From the NCBI RefSeq assembly GCF_014647515.1, contig NZ_BMPI01000021.1, forward strand, positions 1 to 43,886: a stretch of DNA of 43,886 bases. Reading direction: 5' to 3'. Under the pieces are notes generated by a model. That model had not been told where the DNA came from. It saw only the letters and a list, made by a program, of their open reading frames with translations, and searched no databases. Positions within the stretch are counted from its first letter, which is position 1. Every line of letters begins with the position of its first letter. Both the position numbers and the translations under genes were made by a program. The DNA comes from Dactylosporangium sucinum. GTDB taxonomy: Bacteria > Actinomycetota > Actinomycetes > Mycobacteriales > Micromonosporaceae. Of this stretch, positions 22,252 to 30,725 are shown one piece after another.

Positions 22252-22959
22252 TTACACGAGGCGGAGCTGCCCGCCGGTGCGGGCGGCCGGCCCGAGGTCC
22301 CCGGTGCGGTGGTGGCGCCGGCACAGCACCTGGTAGCGCACGTCGGCGGGGGTGTCGTCGTCGCTGTCGTCGGTGTCGCCGATGACGACCTGGTCACCCT
22401 CGCGGGCGATGGCGCCGTCGACGATGCGGGCGTTGAGCAGGCCGGGCCGCCCGCACCAGCACAGCACCTCGACCTGGACCCGGGTCACCTCGTCGGCCAG
22501 CTCGAACAGCCGCTGCGCGGCCGGGAAGAGGCTGGTGCGGAAGTCGGTGGCCAGCCCGAACGCGTACACGTCGACGTCGGAGGTGTCGACGAGGTCGGCG
22601 AGCTGCTCGATCTGCGCGACGGTGTAGAAGCTCGCCTCGTCGCAGATGAGGTAGTCGACCCGGATCCCGCGCGCCCACCGGTCCCGCACGAGCAGCCGCA
22701 GGTCGAGCCCGGTGTCGACCTCGACCGCCTCCTTGCCCAGCCCGATGCGGGTGCTCAGCCGCCCGGGCCCGGCCCGGTCGATGGTGGTCAACACCAGCCC
22801 GTGCCGGCCCTGCCGGGCGTGGTTGTAGTCCATCTGCAGCGCAAGGGTGGATTTGCCGCAGTCCATCGGCCCGTAGAAGAACTTCAGCGAGCCACCGCGC
22901 CGCAGCCGGCTGTCGCCGGCGGCCACGCAGGAGTCGGGGTCGGAGTCGGTTGGGGTCAC
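22252..22959 (-). CDS. tdk: Thymidine kinase (type II)
   Basis: 235 residues. Phosphate loop YGPMDCGKSTLALQ, Walker-B-like DYLICDEASFYTVAQIEQLADL, YAFGLATDFRTSLFPAAQRL, and zinc-ribbon elements LCWCGRPGLLNAR and VLCRRHH are in the order of the bacterial/vaccinia-type enzyme. It phosphorylates thymidine to dTMP with ATP in salvage. The acidic C-terminal insert (DTDDSDDDTPAD) is unusual. GTG 22959 gives about 23 residues before the P-loop region; TAGGCT lies 8 nt upstream, consistent with a leaderless start. Confidence 0.93.
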   Translation of the reverse strand: MTPTDSDPDSCVAAGDSRLRRGGSLKFFYGPMDCGKSTLALQMDYNHARQGRHGLVLTTIDRAGPGRLSTRIGLGKEAVEVDTGLDLRLLVRDRWARGIRVDYLICDEASFYTVAQIEQLADLVDTSDVDVYAFGLATDFRTSLFPAAQRLFELADEVTRVQVEVLCWCGRPGLLNARIVDGAIAREGDQVVIGDTDDSDDDTPADVRYQVLCRRHHRTGDLGPAARTGGQLRLV

Positions 22960-22975
22960 GACGGCGAAGCCTACT

Positions 22976-24175
22976 TCAGCCCACCTCCGCCGGCGCTGCG
23001 ACGGCCTCGGGCGCCCGCAGCGGCCGGGTGGCGCCCGCGACGAGCACCGCCACCACCTGCAACGCGGCGACGACGAGCAGCGCCCGCAGGACGGTGACGT
23101 GGTCGCCGACCATGCCGATGAGCGGCGGCCCGGCGAACGACGCCAGCTTGCCCAGCGTGGAGATGACGGTGACGCGGGCGGCGGCGTGGGCCGGGTCGTC
23201 GGCGCCGGCGCTCATCCCGACGGGGTAGCCGAAGGCGGTGCCGACGCCCCACAGCGCGGCGCCGGCCAGCGCGACGGGCAGGTTCGGCCCGAACACGAAC
23301 AGCAGCAGCCCGCCGATCGTGACCGCGCCGAGGGTGCGCAGGACCGCGACGCGGCCGTACCGGTCGAGCAGCACGGCCCCGAACCAGCGGGTGGCGGTGG
23401 TGGCGGCCAGGTAGACGGCGTAGCCGAGGCTGCCGAGCGCGGCGGTCGCGCCGTGCCCGTCGATGAGCGCGACGCCGATCCAGTCGCCGGCGGCGCCCTC
23501 GGCGAACGCGAACGCGAGCACGAACAGCCCGATGAGGACGGTCCGCGGTTCCCGCCAGGCGCGGCCGCTCGCCGGGGGCGGCGCGTCCCCGCGCGGCTGT
23601 TCGGGCAGGTAGTCGCGGGCGGCGAGCGGCACGGCCACGGCCACGACGAGCGCGACGGCGCCGAGGTGGGCGGTGACCGGCACGTGCAGCGCGACGAGGC
23701 CGGCGGCGAGCCCGGCGCCGACGACGGTGCCGGCGGCGAACGCGGCGTGGAAGCGGGGCATGACGGAGCGGCCGATCCGCCGCTCGACCTCGGCGCCCTG
23801 GACGTTCATCGCGACGTCCCACACGGAGACGGTGAACCCGATCGCGAGCAGCCCGGCGACGAGCACCCACCGCCCGGTGACGTCGCCGAGGCCGGTCACG
23901 TCGCTGAGGCCGGTGACGAACAGGCCGGCGCCGGCGAGGGCGCCGGTCGCGGCGACGGTGCGCCGCTGGCCGTGGCGGGCCAGGATCGGCCCGGACAGGG
24001 GCCGGGACAGCAGCGACCCGGCGGCGGCGCCGAGCAGGACCCAGCCGAGCGCGGCCGGGGTCAGGTGCAGGTGGTCGCGCAGCTGCGGGATCCGGGCGAC
24101 CCAGCTGGCCAGCAGGAACCCGCAGGCGGCGAACACCACGTAGGTGGCGCGGGCGGCGGTGGTGATGCTCGTCAT
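22976..24175 (-). CDS. MFS transporter (YbjJ-like)
   Basis: 399 residues, 12 predicted TM helices. FAACGFLLASWVARIPQLRDHLHLT and LGWVLLGAAAGSLLSRPLSGPILARHGQRR (motif A region) are typical of the YbjJ/sugar-type MFS clade, as is VWDVAMNVQGAEVERRIGRSVMPRFHAAF. The ATG overlaps the LacI stop (ATGA), so both are cotranscribed and the substrate is probably the LacI ligand or a related sugar. Alternating arrangement with GFTVSVWDVAMN suggests uptake or efflux of a small polar solute; direction is unknown. Confidence 0.9.
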   Translation of the reverse strand: MTSITTAARATYVVFAACGFLLASWVARIPQLRDHLHLTPAALGWVLLGAAAGSLLSRPLSGPILARHGQRRTVAATGALAGAGLFVTGLSDVTGLGDVTGRWVLVAGLLAIGFTVSVWDVAMNVQGAEVERRIGRSVMPRFHAAFAAGTVVGAGLAAGLVALHVPVTAHLGAVALVVAVAVPLAARDYLPEQPRGDAPPPASGRAWREPRTVLIGLFVLAFAFAEGAAGDWIGVALIDGHGATAALGSLGYAVYLAATTATRWFGAVLLDRYGRVAVLRTLGAVTIGGLLLFVFGPNLPVALAGAALWGVGTAFGYPVGMSAGADDPAHAAARVTVISTLGKLASFAGPPLIGMVGDHVTVLRALLVVAALQVVAVLVAGATRPLRAPEAVAAPAEVG

Positions 24176-25155
24176 GAGCTGCGCTGGACCAGGGTGACCG
24201 GGAACCGCTCGCGGTAGCCGACCGGGAGGGTGCCCTCGTTGAGCAGCAGGCGGGTCGCCTCGGCCGCCATCTCCTCGACCGGGACCCGCATCGTGGTCAG
24301 CGGCGGGTTGGAGCAGACGGCGGCGAGGCTGTCGTCGAAGCCGACGACGCTGACGTCCTGCGGGACGCGCCGGCCGGTCTCGGTGAGGGCCTGGACGGCG
24401 CCGGCGGCCATCACGTCGCAGGCCACGAAGACGGCGTCGACGTCGGGGTGGCGGGCGAGGAGGCGGCGGGCGGCGGCGTGGCCGTCCTCGCGGAGGAACT
24501 CGCCGCCGGGGATGCCGAGGTCGTCGAGGCCGAGCGTGCGCACGGCCCGCTCGTAGCCGGCGCGGCGGTCGGCGGCGCAGGTGGTGGCGTCGGGGCCGTG
24601 GATCGCGGCGACGCGGCGGCGGCCGAGGCGGTACAGGTGCTCGACCGCGGCCTGCGCGCCGCCGACGTTGTCGGCCTCGACGGCCGGGACCGCCGGTGCG
24701 GTCGCGACGACCGACACGACGCGCCGGCAGCGGCGGTGGAAGCGGGCGGCGAGGTCGGGCGGGACGTTGGTCAGCACCGCCCCGACGGTGGCGTCGGCGG
24801 CGATCGCGTCGATGGCCTCGCCCGAGCCGACGGCGTGCAGGCGCAAGTGGACGTCCTGGCCCTCCAGGACCGACAGCACGCCGGCCAGGACGCGGCTGTA
24901 GTAGGGGTCGGTGCCGAGCCAGCCGCTCTCCGGGGTGAACTTGACGGCGACCAGGTCCAGGGCCCGCGGCCGGCCGGAGGCGAGGGCCCGGGCGGTCTGG
25001 TTGGGCAGGTAGCCCAGTGCCGTGACGGCCTCGTGCACCCTGGCCCGCAGCGGCTCGGAAGCGCCGGGCACGTTGTTGATCACCCGGGAGACCGTCGCCC
25101 GGGACACCCCGGCGACCCGGGCGACGTCCTCGATGGTCGGCTTTGACCTGTTCAC
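24172..25155 (-). CDS. LacI-family transcriptional regulator
   Basis: 327 residues from GTG 25155. PTIEDVARVAGVSRATVSRVINN and VHEAVTALGYLPNQTARALASGR are the HTH and hinge of the LacI family; the rest is a periplasmic-binding-like ligand domain ending in PPLTTMRVPVEEMAAEATRLLLN. TATTGT lies 8 nt before the GTG (leaderless). A GAGAGCGCTCTC operator overlaps the upstream region shared with the divergent EEP gene. It is coupled to the MFS gene, which it presumably represses along with itself. Confidence 0.94.
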   Translation of the reverse strand: MNRSKPTIEDVARVAGVSRATVSRVINNVPGASEPLRARVHEAVTALGYLPNQTARALASGRPRALDLVAVKFTPESGWLGTDPYYSRVLAGVLSVLEGQDVHLRLHAVGSGEAIDAIAADATVGAVLTNVPPDLAARFHRRCRRVVSVVATAPAVPAVEADNVGGAQAAVEHLYRLGRRRVAAIHGPDATTCAADRRAGYERAVRTLGLDDLGIPGGEFLREDGHAAARRLLARHPDVDAVFVACDVMAAGAVQALTETGRRVPQDVSVVGFDDSLAAVCSNPPLTTMRVPVEEMAAEATRLLLNEGTLPVGYRERFPVTLVQRSS

Positions 25156-25174
25156 GCTCGGGAACAATACGCGC

Positions 25175-25186
25175 GAGAGCGCTCTC
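25175..25186. promoter_or_regulatory. LacI-type operator GAGAGCGCTCTC
   Basis: A perfect 12-bp palindrome with central CG, the standard LacI-family operator form, located 6 nt upstream of the minus-strand -10-like TATTGT (25169-25164) and 28 nt from the divergent ATG at 25215. It may control both directions. Confidence 0.8.
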
Positions 25187-25214
25187 ACGAGAAGCGGCGG
25201 GTACCTTTTCGACC

Positions 25215-26156
25215 ATGACGTGGGTGTGGTGGGTGTTGGCGGTCCTGGTCACGGCGTTCACGCTCGTGCGGCTGTCCGGACTCGAGCGGGGCACACCCCT
25301 CGTGCAGCTGATGGCGTTCACGCCCTACGCGGCCGGCGGGGCCCTGGCCGCGGGCGCCGTCGCCGCGTTCACCGACCCCGCCCCGGCCGCCGTGACCGCC
25401 GGGGCCGGGCTGGTGCTGGCCGCCGTCGTCGTCCCGCGGACGGTGCCCAGGCCGCTGCCCGCCGGCGGGCAGCGGCTGCGGGTGATGACCGCGAACGTGC
25501 TGTGGGAACGCGGCGACATGGCGGCGCTGCTCGAACAGGCCAAGACCGACGACGTCGACGTCCTCGCCCTGCAGGAGGCGAACACGTCGGACCTGGAGGC
25601 GTTCGACCGGGCCGGCGCCGACGGGCTGCTGCCGTTCCGGGCCCTGCACCCGGCACCCCGCGGGCGGGGGACGGCGCTGTTCAGCCGCCACCCGCTCGAC
25701 GGCGAGCCGGTGGTGCGCCGCTGCCCGAGCGGTATCCAGCAGGTCCGGGCGACGGTGCTGGTGCCGGGCGCCGGGCCGGTCGTGGTCGAGTCGGCCCACC
25801 CGTGCGCCCCGCACTCCGGCGGCACCGGATGCTGGGCCCGGGACCTCGCGGACCAGCCGGCCGCCGGCGACGGCCCGCTGCGGGTGCTGCTCGGCGACTT
25901 CAACGCCACCCTCGACCACGGCCCGCTGCGGCGGCTGCTGCGCCGCGGCTACCGCGACGCGGCCGCCGAGCGGGGCCGCGGCCTCGTCCCCACGTGGCCG
26001 TTCGCGATCGTGCCGCGGCCGCTGCACCTGCTCGCGGTGACCCTCGACCACGTCCTCGTCGACCGGCGCATCGGCGTGCGGGACGTCGCCGTGCGGCCGG
26101 TCCCCGGCAGCGACCACCGCGCCGTCGTCGCCGAGCTGGCCCTGCCTACAGCTTGA
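25215..26156 (+). CDS. Membrane-anchored endonuclease/exonuclease/phosphatase-family hydrolase
   Basis: 313 residues. Three N-terminal TM segments (about 2-18, 30-55, 58-75) precede an EEP domain: LRVMTANVLWERGD, VLALQEANTS (metal-binding E), SAHPCAPHSGG, LLGDFNATLDHGP (D and N) and the C-terminal VPGSDHRAVVAEL (catalytic DH). This topology matches bacterial EEP membrane proteins that act outside the cytoplasm on nucleic acid or phospholipid-like substrates. TACCTT is 7 nt upstream of the ATG. The stop overlaps the convergent MFS gene by 11 nt. Confidence 0.9.
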   Translation: MTWVWWVLAVLVTAFTLVRLSGLERGTPLVQLMAFTPYAAGGALAAGAVAAFTDPAPAAVTAGAGLVLAAVVVPRTVPRPLPAGGQRLRVMTANVLWERGDMAALLEQAKTDDVDVLALQEANTSDLEAFDRAGADGLLPFRALHPAPRGRGTALFSRHPLDGEPVVRRCPSGIQQVRATVLVPGAGPVVVESAHPCAPHSGGTGCWARDLADQPAAGDGPLRVLLGDFNATLDHGPLRRLLRRGYRDAAAERGRGLVPTWPFAIVPRPLHLLAVTLDHVLVDRRIGVRDVAVRPVPGSDHRAVVAELALPTA

Positions 26157-27522
26157 CCGGCGGGGTGTTGCCGGCCTGCTCGATCGCCCGGCGGATCGGC
26201 ACGGCCAGCAGCGCGAAGAACCCGACGACGAAGAACACCAGCAGCGAGATGATCGCCACCCGGTAGCTGCGGGTGGTGTCGTAGGCCAGCCCGAACAGCA
26301 GCGGCCCGAGCCAGCTGGTGCCCTTGTCGGAGATCTCGTAGAGGCCGAAGTACTCGCCCTCCTTGCCCTTCGGGATGAGCTGCGAGAACAGCGACCGCGA
26401 CAGGGCCTGGCTGCCGCCGAGGACCAGGCCGATACCGCCGCCGAGCGCGACGAACGGCACCGCCTGACCGCCGGGCAGGAAGTACGCGATGACGATGATC
26501 ACGGTCCACAGCACGAGGCTGAGCAGCAGCGTCTTCCACGCGCCGATCCGCCTGGCCATCCAGCCCAGCAGCAGCGCCCCCGCGAACGCCAGGAACTGCA
26601 CCATGAGGATCGTCGGGACCAGCACGTCGTCGGACAGCCCGAGTTCCTGGGTCCCGTACTGGCTGGCCAGGGCGATCACGGTCTGGATGCCGTCGTTGTA
26701 CACGAGGTAGGCGACGAGGAAGAACAGCGTCAGCGGGAACGCCTTGAGGCTCTTCAACGTGTGCCACAGCTGCCGGAACCCGTCGGTGAGCACCGACCCG
26801 GTCCCGGCGCCGACCGCCGGGTCGACGACGACGGGCCGGTTGCGCAGCCGCAGCAGCGGGATGGTCGTGAACCCGGCCCACCACAGGCCGGCCGAGACGA
26901 TGCTGTACCGCGCGACCTCGCCGGTCGTCATCCCCAGCGAGTCCTTCATGAGCACGGCGACGACGTTGACGAGCAGCAGCAGCCCGCCGCCGAGGTACCC
27001 GAACGCCCACCCGAAGCTCGACACCCGGTCGCGGTCCTCCTCGTTCGCCAGCTGCGGCAGGAACGAGTTGTACACGACGACGGACGCGCCCATCGAGATG
27101 TTCGCGATCAGGAACAGCCCGGCGCCGAGCAGGTACCGGTCGCCGGTCAGGAACAGCATCGCCGCCGTCGCGCCCGCCCCGATGTAGGCGAACAGCGCCA
27201 GGAGCTCCTTCTTGCGCGCCGAACGGTCGGCGACGGCGCCGACGACGGGCAGCACGAACACGGTGAGGAACACCGACAGTGACACCGCGTACGGGAACAG
27301 TGACCCGGGGGCGATCGCGATGCCGAGCGGCCGGATGACGGCGTCGTCGCAGGCGTCGCCGTCGCAGCCGGCGGCCTTCTCCGCGATCGACGTCAGGTAC
27401 GGGCCGAGGAAGACGGTCACGACCGTGGTCGAGAACGCCGAGTTCGCCCAGTCGTAGAAGTACCAGCCGACCCTCTCACGGCGGGTGCTGAGCTGCTCTT
27501 CCTCCACTGTGGACGTGGACAC
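26146..27522 (-). CDS. UMF1/Atg22-type MFS transporter
   Basis: 458 residues, 12 TM helices. VGWYFYDWANSAFSTTVVTVFLGPYLT is diagnostic of the UMF1 (vacuole effluxer Atg22-like) group; FVLPVVGAVADRSARKKELLALFA, ISMGASVVVYNSFLPQLA and GGSQALSRSLFSQLIPKGKEGEYFGLYEISDKGTSWLGPLLFG follow. Bacterial members are thought to move amino acids or small metabolites; none is certain. An extracellular loop with CDGDACDD may be disulfide-bonded. The start GTG 27522 has GGAAGAGG upstream. GDPD follows on the same strand upstream at 27549. Confidence 0.92.
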   Translation of the reverse strand: MSTSTVEEEQLSTRRERVGWYFYDWANSAFSTTVVTVFLGPYLTSIAEKAAGCDGDACDDAVIRPLGIAIAPGSLFPYAVSLSVFLTVFVLPVVGAVADRSARKKELLALFAYIGAGATAAMLFLTGDRYLLGAGLFLIANISMGASVVVYNSFLPQLANEEDRDRVSSFGWAFGYLGGGLLLLVNVVAVLMKDSLGMTTGEVARYSIVSAGLWWAGFTTIPLLRLRNRPVVVDPAVGAGTGSVLTDGFRQLWHTLKSLKAFPLTLFFLVAYLVYNDGIQTVIALASQYGTQELGLSDDVLVPTILMVQFLAFAGALLLGWMARRIGAWKTLLLSLVLWTVIIVIAYFLPGGQAVPFVALGGGIGLVLGGSQALSRSLFSQLIPKGKEGEYFGLYEISDKGTSWLGPLLFGLAYDTTRSYRVAIISLLVFFVVGFFALLAVPIRRAIEQAGNTPPVKL

Positions 27523-27548
27523 GGCTGCCTCTTCCAGGGACGGCGGGG

Positions 27549-28313
27549 TCAGGTCCAGATGCCGCGCCGCACGTACACGTCACGCAACACCTCGATGTGA
27601 TCGGTCATGATGCCATCAACACCGAGGTCGAGGAAGTGCTCGATCTGCGTGGCGTCGTCGATGGTCCACAGGTGCACCTGCAGCCCAAGCCGGTGGGCGT
27701 AGCCGACGAAGCGCGGCGTCGCCAGCGGGATCCTGCCGTACCGCGGGGGAATCTGGATCGCCACGACACTGTCCGGCAGCCGCACCGCCCTCCCGGCCTT
27801 CGACGCCAGCCAGAGCCGCGCGACCTCGCTCATCCCCAGCGACGTCGCCACCCGCGGCCCGGCCGCCGCCCGCATCCGGGCCAGCCGGGCGGAGGAGAAC
27901 GAGGCGAGCAGCACCCGGTCCTCGGCGCCGGCGCGGCGCACCACGTCGACGGTGGGCCCGGCGGCGGCGTCGGTCTTGGCGTCGATGTTGAACCGGGTCT
28001 GCGGCCAGGCCTCCAGGACCTCGTCGAGCCGCGGCACCGCGGCGGCACCCCCGACCCGTTCGCTCGCCAGGTCCGCCCACCGTAAGTCGATCATCCGACC
28101 CGGACGTCCCAGGAGCCGCCTGAGCGTGTCATCGTGGAACACGACCGCGACCCCGTCGGCGGTGGCGTGCGTGTCCGTCTCGATGTACCGGTAGCCGAGC
28201 TCGACCGCACGGGCGAACGCCGCTGTCGTGTTCTCGTCACCGGCCGCCGCACCGCCACGGTGGGCGAAGCCCAGCGGTCCTGGCTGGTCGAGGTAGGGGA
28301 CGTCACGCTTCAC
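27549..28313 (-). CDS. Glycerophosphodiester phosphodiesterase
   Basis: 254 residues. GFAHRGGAAAGDENTTAAFARAVELGYRYIETDTHATADGVAVVFHDDTLRRLLG has all GDPD signatures (HRG, E/D metal ligands, FHD). The barrel closes with LGLQVHLWTIDDATQIEHFLDLGVDGIMTDHIEVL. It hydrolyses glycerophosphodiesters to glycerol-3-phosphate and an alcohol; no signal peptide, so cytoplasmic. GTG 28313 has CATACT 7 nt upstream. It is divergent from the Hsp70 gene across a 105-nt promoter region. Confidence 0.94.
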   Translation of the reverse strand: MKRDVPYLDQPGPLGFAHRGGAAAGDENTTAAFARAVELGYRYIETDTHATADGVAVVFHDDTLRRLLGRPGRMIDLRWADLASERVGGAAAVPRLDEVLEAWPQTRFNIDAKTDAAAGPTVDVVRRAGAEDRVLLASFSSARLARMRAAAGPRVATSLGMSEVARLWLASKAGRAVRLPDSVVAIQIPPRYGRIPLATPRFVGYAHRLGLQVHLWTIDDATQIEHFLDLGVDGIMTDHIEVLRDVYVRRGIWT

Positions 28314-28405
28314 GTCGGCCAGTATGCAGTGATCTTCGGGCAAGTTGGGGCAACGGCGGGTTACGGCAGGCTTGACGGCCGACGCAAAGCGTGGAACGGC
28401 AAAGG

Positions 28406-28411
28406 TAGGGT
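28406..28411 (+). promoter_or_regulatory. Leaderless promoter -10 box of the tail-anchored Hsp70
   Basis: TAGGGT ends 7 nt before ATG 28419; there is no Shine-Dalgarno. The 105-nt divergent region 28314-28418 otherwise contains no ORF and no HspR- or HrcA-type heat-shock operator that I can see. Confidence 0.6.
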
Positions 28412-28418
28412 GACGCAC

Positions 28419-29969
28419 ATGCGCGTGCTCGGCATCGACTTCGGCACGTCGAACACGGTCGCGATGATCCGCCAGGACGCGCGGATGCGGCCGTTGTTGT
28501 TCGACGGTTCTCCTTTGCTGCCCTCTTCCCTGTATTTCAACGCCGACGGGAAGGTCCTCGTCGGCCGGGACGCCGAGCGCAACGCTCGGCTCGACCCGGC
28601 CCGCTTCGAGCCGAACCCGAAGCGGCGCATCGACGACGGTGAGGTGTTCATCGGCGACCATTCGATGCCCGTGCCGCGCCTGTTCGCGCACGTGTTGTCG
28701 CAGGTGAACACGGAGGCCCGGCGGCAGCTCGGCGGGGCGCCGGAGGAGGTGCGCATCACCCACCCGGCCCGCTGGGGTGAGCGGCGCCGGTCGCTGCTCA
28801 CCGAGGCGTCGCGCATCTCCGGCCTGGGCACGCCGCGGCTGATCGCGGAGCCGGTCGGCGCCGCGTCGTACTTCACGGCGGTGCTCGGCTCCGCCGTTCC
28901 GGTGGGCCGCAGCCTGGCCATCTACGACCTGGGCGGCGGCACGTTCGACGCGACCGTGGTCCGCCGCACCCAGTCGGGGTTCGAGGTCCTCGCCGAGGAC
29001 GGCCTGCCCGACGTCGGCGGTCTCGACTTCGACCACGCGATCGTGGAGCACCTCGGCAAGACGTATTCGACGAGCCACGCGGAGAAGTGGGCGTCGCTGT
29101 CGAACCCGACCGACGCCTCCGACCGGCGGCTGCGCCGCATGCTCTACGAGGACGTCCGCGGCGCCAAGGAGATGCTGTCGCGGACCGCGTCGACCGACAT
29201 CCACCTGCCCTCGATGGAGATCGACGCGCACCTGACCCGGGAGGAGTTGGAGACCCTCGTCCGGCCCCACCTGGAGCGCACCGTGCAGTGCCTGTCCCGG
29301 GCGATCGAGTCGGCCCGGCTGTCGCCGAAGGACCTCGTCGGGATCTTCCTCGTCGGCGGGTCGTCGCGCATCCCGCTGGCCGCGCACCTGATCCACACCG
29401 AGCTCGGCGTGGCCCCCACGACGCTGGAGCAGCCGGAGACGGTCGTCGTCGAGGGTGCCCTGTGCATCGGGGTCGCGGGGGCGCCGGTGCGCACGTCGGG
29501 CACGCCGCAGCAGTTCACGCCGCGGCCGGCGGGCGTGCCGCAGCGCCCGCCGGTGCAGGCCCCGCCGCCGGTGCAGCGTCCGGTGGCGCCGGTCGCGCAC
29601 GCGCCGGTGTCGGCCACACCCATGTCGGCGACGCCGATGTCGGGGGTGCCGGTGTCGCCGGCCGTGCAGCGCCCGCCCGTGGCCCCGCCGCCGGTCCAGC
29701 GTCCGGTGACCGCGCCTGTGCAGCGCCCACCGGTCCAGCCTCCGGTGCAGCGTCCGGTGACGCCGCCCCAGCCGGTGTACCGCCCGCAGCCGGCCCCGGT
29801 GCCGCAGCCGGTCGTCCCGCAGCGTCCGGGACCGTTCCCGCCGCAGGCGGCGCGGCAGGCGCCGGTGCAGCCGGAGGACGCGACGGAACGCAACTGGATG
29901 GCGGTCATCGTCGTCGTCCTGGTCCTGGTCGCGATCCTGTTCGTCGTCCTGCTCTGGACGGCCTTCTAG
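28419..29969 (+). CDS. Tail-anchored Hsp70-family ATPase lacking a substrate-binding domain
   Basis: 516 residues. The Hsp70 nucleotide-binding domain spans about 1-350: phosphate-1 GIDFGTSNTV, EPVGAASYF, phosphate-2 IYDLGGGTFDATVV, connect and adenosine motifs FLVGGSSRIPLA. Instead of a beta-sandwich substrate-binding domain there is a Pro/Val/Gln-rich linker (about 355-490, repeated PPVQRPV) and one C-terminal TM helix (WMAVIVVVLVLVAILFVV) with only four residues after it. The ATPase is therefore cytoplasmic and tethered to the membrane. It converges on the operon encoding two dynamin-like GTPases and a membrane GrpE-like protein. What it folds or remodels is unknown. Confidence 0.9.
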   Translation: MRVLGIDFGTSNTVAMIRQDARMRPLLFDGSPLLPSSLYFNADGKVLVGRDAERNARLDPARFEPNPKRRIDDGEVFIGDHSMPVPRLFAHVLSQVNTEARRQLGGAPEEVRITHPARWGERRRSLLTEASRISGLGTPRLIAEPVGAASYFTAVLGSAVPVGRSLAIYDLGGGTFDATVVRRTQSGFEVLAEDGLPDVGGLDFDHAIVEHLGKTYSTSHAEKWASLSNPTDASDRRLRRMLYEDVRGAKEMLSRTASTDIHLPSMEIDAHLTREELETLVRPHLERTVQCLSRAIESARLSPKDLVGIFLVGGSSRIPLAAHLIHTELGVAPTTLEQPETVVVEGALCIGVAGAPVRTSGTPQQFTPRPAGVPQRPPVQAPPPVQRPVAPVAHAPVSATPMSATPMSGVPVSPAVQRPPVAPPPVQRPVTAPVQRPPVQPPVQRPVTPPQPVYRPQPAPVPQPVVPQRPGPFPPQAARQAPVQPEDATERNWMAVIVVVLVLVAILFVVLLWTAF

Positions 29970-29978
29970 CCGACGCCG

Positions 29979-30014
29979 AAAAGGGCGCCCCCGGTCGAAG
30001 GGGGCGCCCTTTTT
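29979..30014. terminator. Strong bidirectional intrinsic terminator
   Basis: A 14-bp perfect stem (29979-29992 with 30000-30013) has a GGGCGCCCCC core, a 7-nt loop, an A-tract on the left and TTTTT (30010-30014) on the right. Both strands thus have GC stem plus U tract. It separates the Hsp70 gene from the convergent dynamin operon. Confidence 0.95.
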
Positions 30015-30024
30015 CGCTGTCCGC

Positions 30025-30711
30025 TCAGCCCTGGGGGGCCCAGAACGTGGCGAGGCTGCTGGTGGCCGGGTCCTCGGAGCCGAGCAGCAGGCTCCACGGG
30101 TCGCCGCCGTCGGGCACGCCGCTGCCGTCGTAGTCGGCGAGGTCCGCCGCCTGGGCGGGCTCGCCGGGGCCGACGGCCGGGTCGAACTCGGCCTCCTGCG
30201 GGCCGCCGATCACGTCGACGTCGGTCCACGGGAACCCGTCGACGGGCTCGGGCGGGTCCTCCAGGTGCAGCTCGGCCGGGAACGGCACGTCGTGCCACGC
30301 CGGGTCGTCGGCCCCGGCGTCGACGTCGGGGTCGACGCCGAACACCGGGTCCTCGGCGGCCTCCACCGTCTCGACGCTGTCGACGTCCTCGACATGGAGC
30401 TGCTCGGGCTCGCCGGCGTCGCCGGGGTCCCCGGCGTCGTCTGTGCCGGCGGTTTCGACGGCGGTTTCGACGGCGTGGTCGTAGTCCGCGGCGGCGTGCT
30501 CGGTGCCGAGCGGCTCCTCCAGGTCGTGCCCCAGGTCGTGCCCCAGGTCGTGGTGCTCGCCCCCCAGGTCGTGCCCCAGGTCGCCGTGGTCGAAGCCGGC
30601 GTCGCCGAAGTGGCCGTAGTCGGCGCCGAAGTCGGCCGGTCCGCCGCCGTCACCGCCCAGGTCGGCGGTGTCGGCGTCGTCGCCGTCGGACCATTCCCAG
30701 TGCCCGTCCAT
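30025..30711 (-). CDS. Highly acidic low-complexity protein at the end of the dynamin operon
   Basis: 228 residues, very rich in D, E, G, A and H. Residues about 43-68 repeat a DLGHDLG/HHDLGHDLGHDL motif; later stretches are DDAGDPGDAGEPEQLHVEDVDSVETVE and similar. No TM helix or signal. It ends GDPWSLLLGSEDPATSSLATFWAPQG. At the DNA level the repeat is a near-perfect 12-bp unit (CCCAGGTCGTGC on the plus strand, about 30528-30585). It occupies the slot that IniB has in mycobacterial iniBAC, but IniB is Gly/Ala-rich and I see no homology. Probably a disordered adaptor. It lies 14 nt after the IniA-like gene. Confidence 0.8.
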   Translation of the reverse strand: MDGHWEWSDGDDADTADLGGDGGGPADFGADYGHFGDAGFDHGDLGHDLGGEHHDLGHDLGHDLEEPLGTEHAAADYDHAVETAVETAGTDDAGDPGDAGEPEQLHVEDVDSVETVEAAEDPVFGVDPDVDAGADDPAWHDVPFPAELHLEDPPEPVDGFPWTDVDVIGGPQEAEFDPAVGPGEPAQAADLADYDGSGVPDGGDPWSLLLGSEDPATSSLATFWAPQG

Positions 30712-30725
30712 GTCGTGTCAACCCC

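Noticed and set aside
22976..25321. Apparent LacI-like/MFS fusion
   Set aside because: The upstream part is an out-of-frame shadow of lacI; the MFS begins at ATG 24175 overlapping the LacI stop.
30528..30585. Short direct repeats as a CRISPR array
   Set aside because: The 12-bp units are contiguous, in frame, and encode an acidic repeat; there are no spacers.
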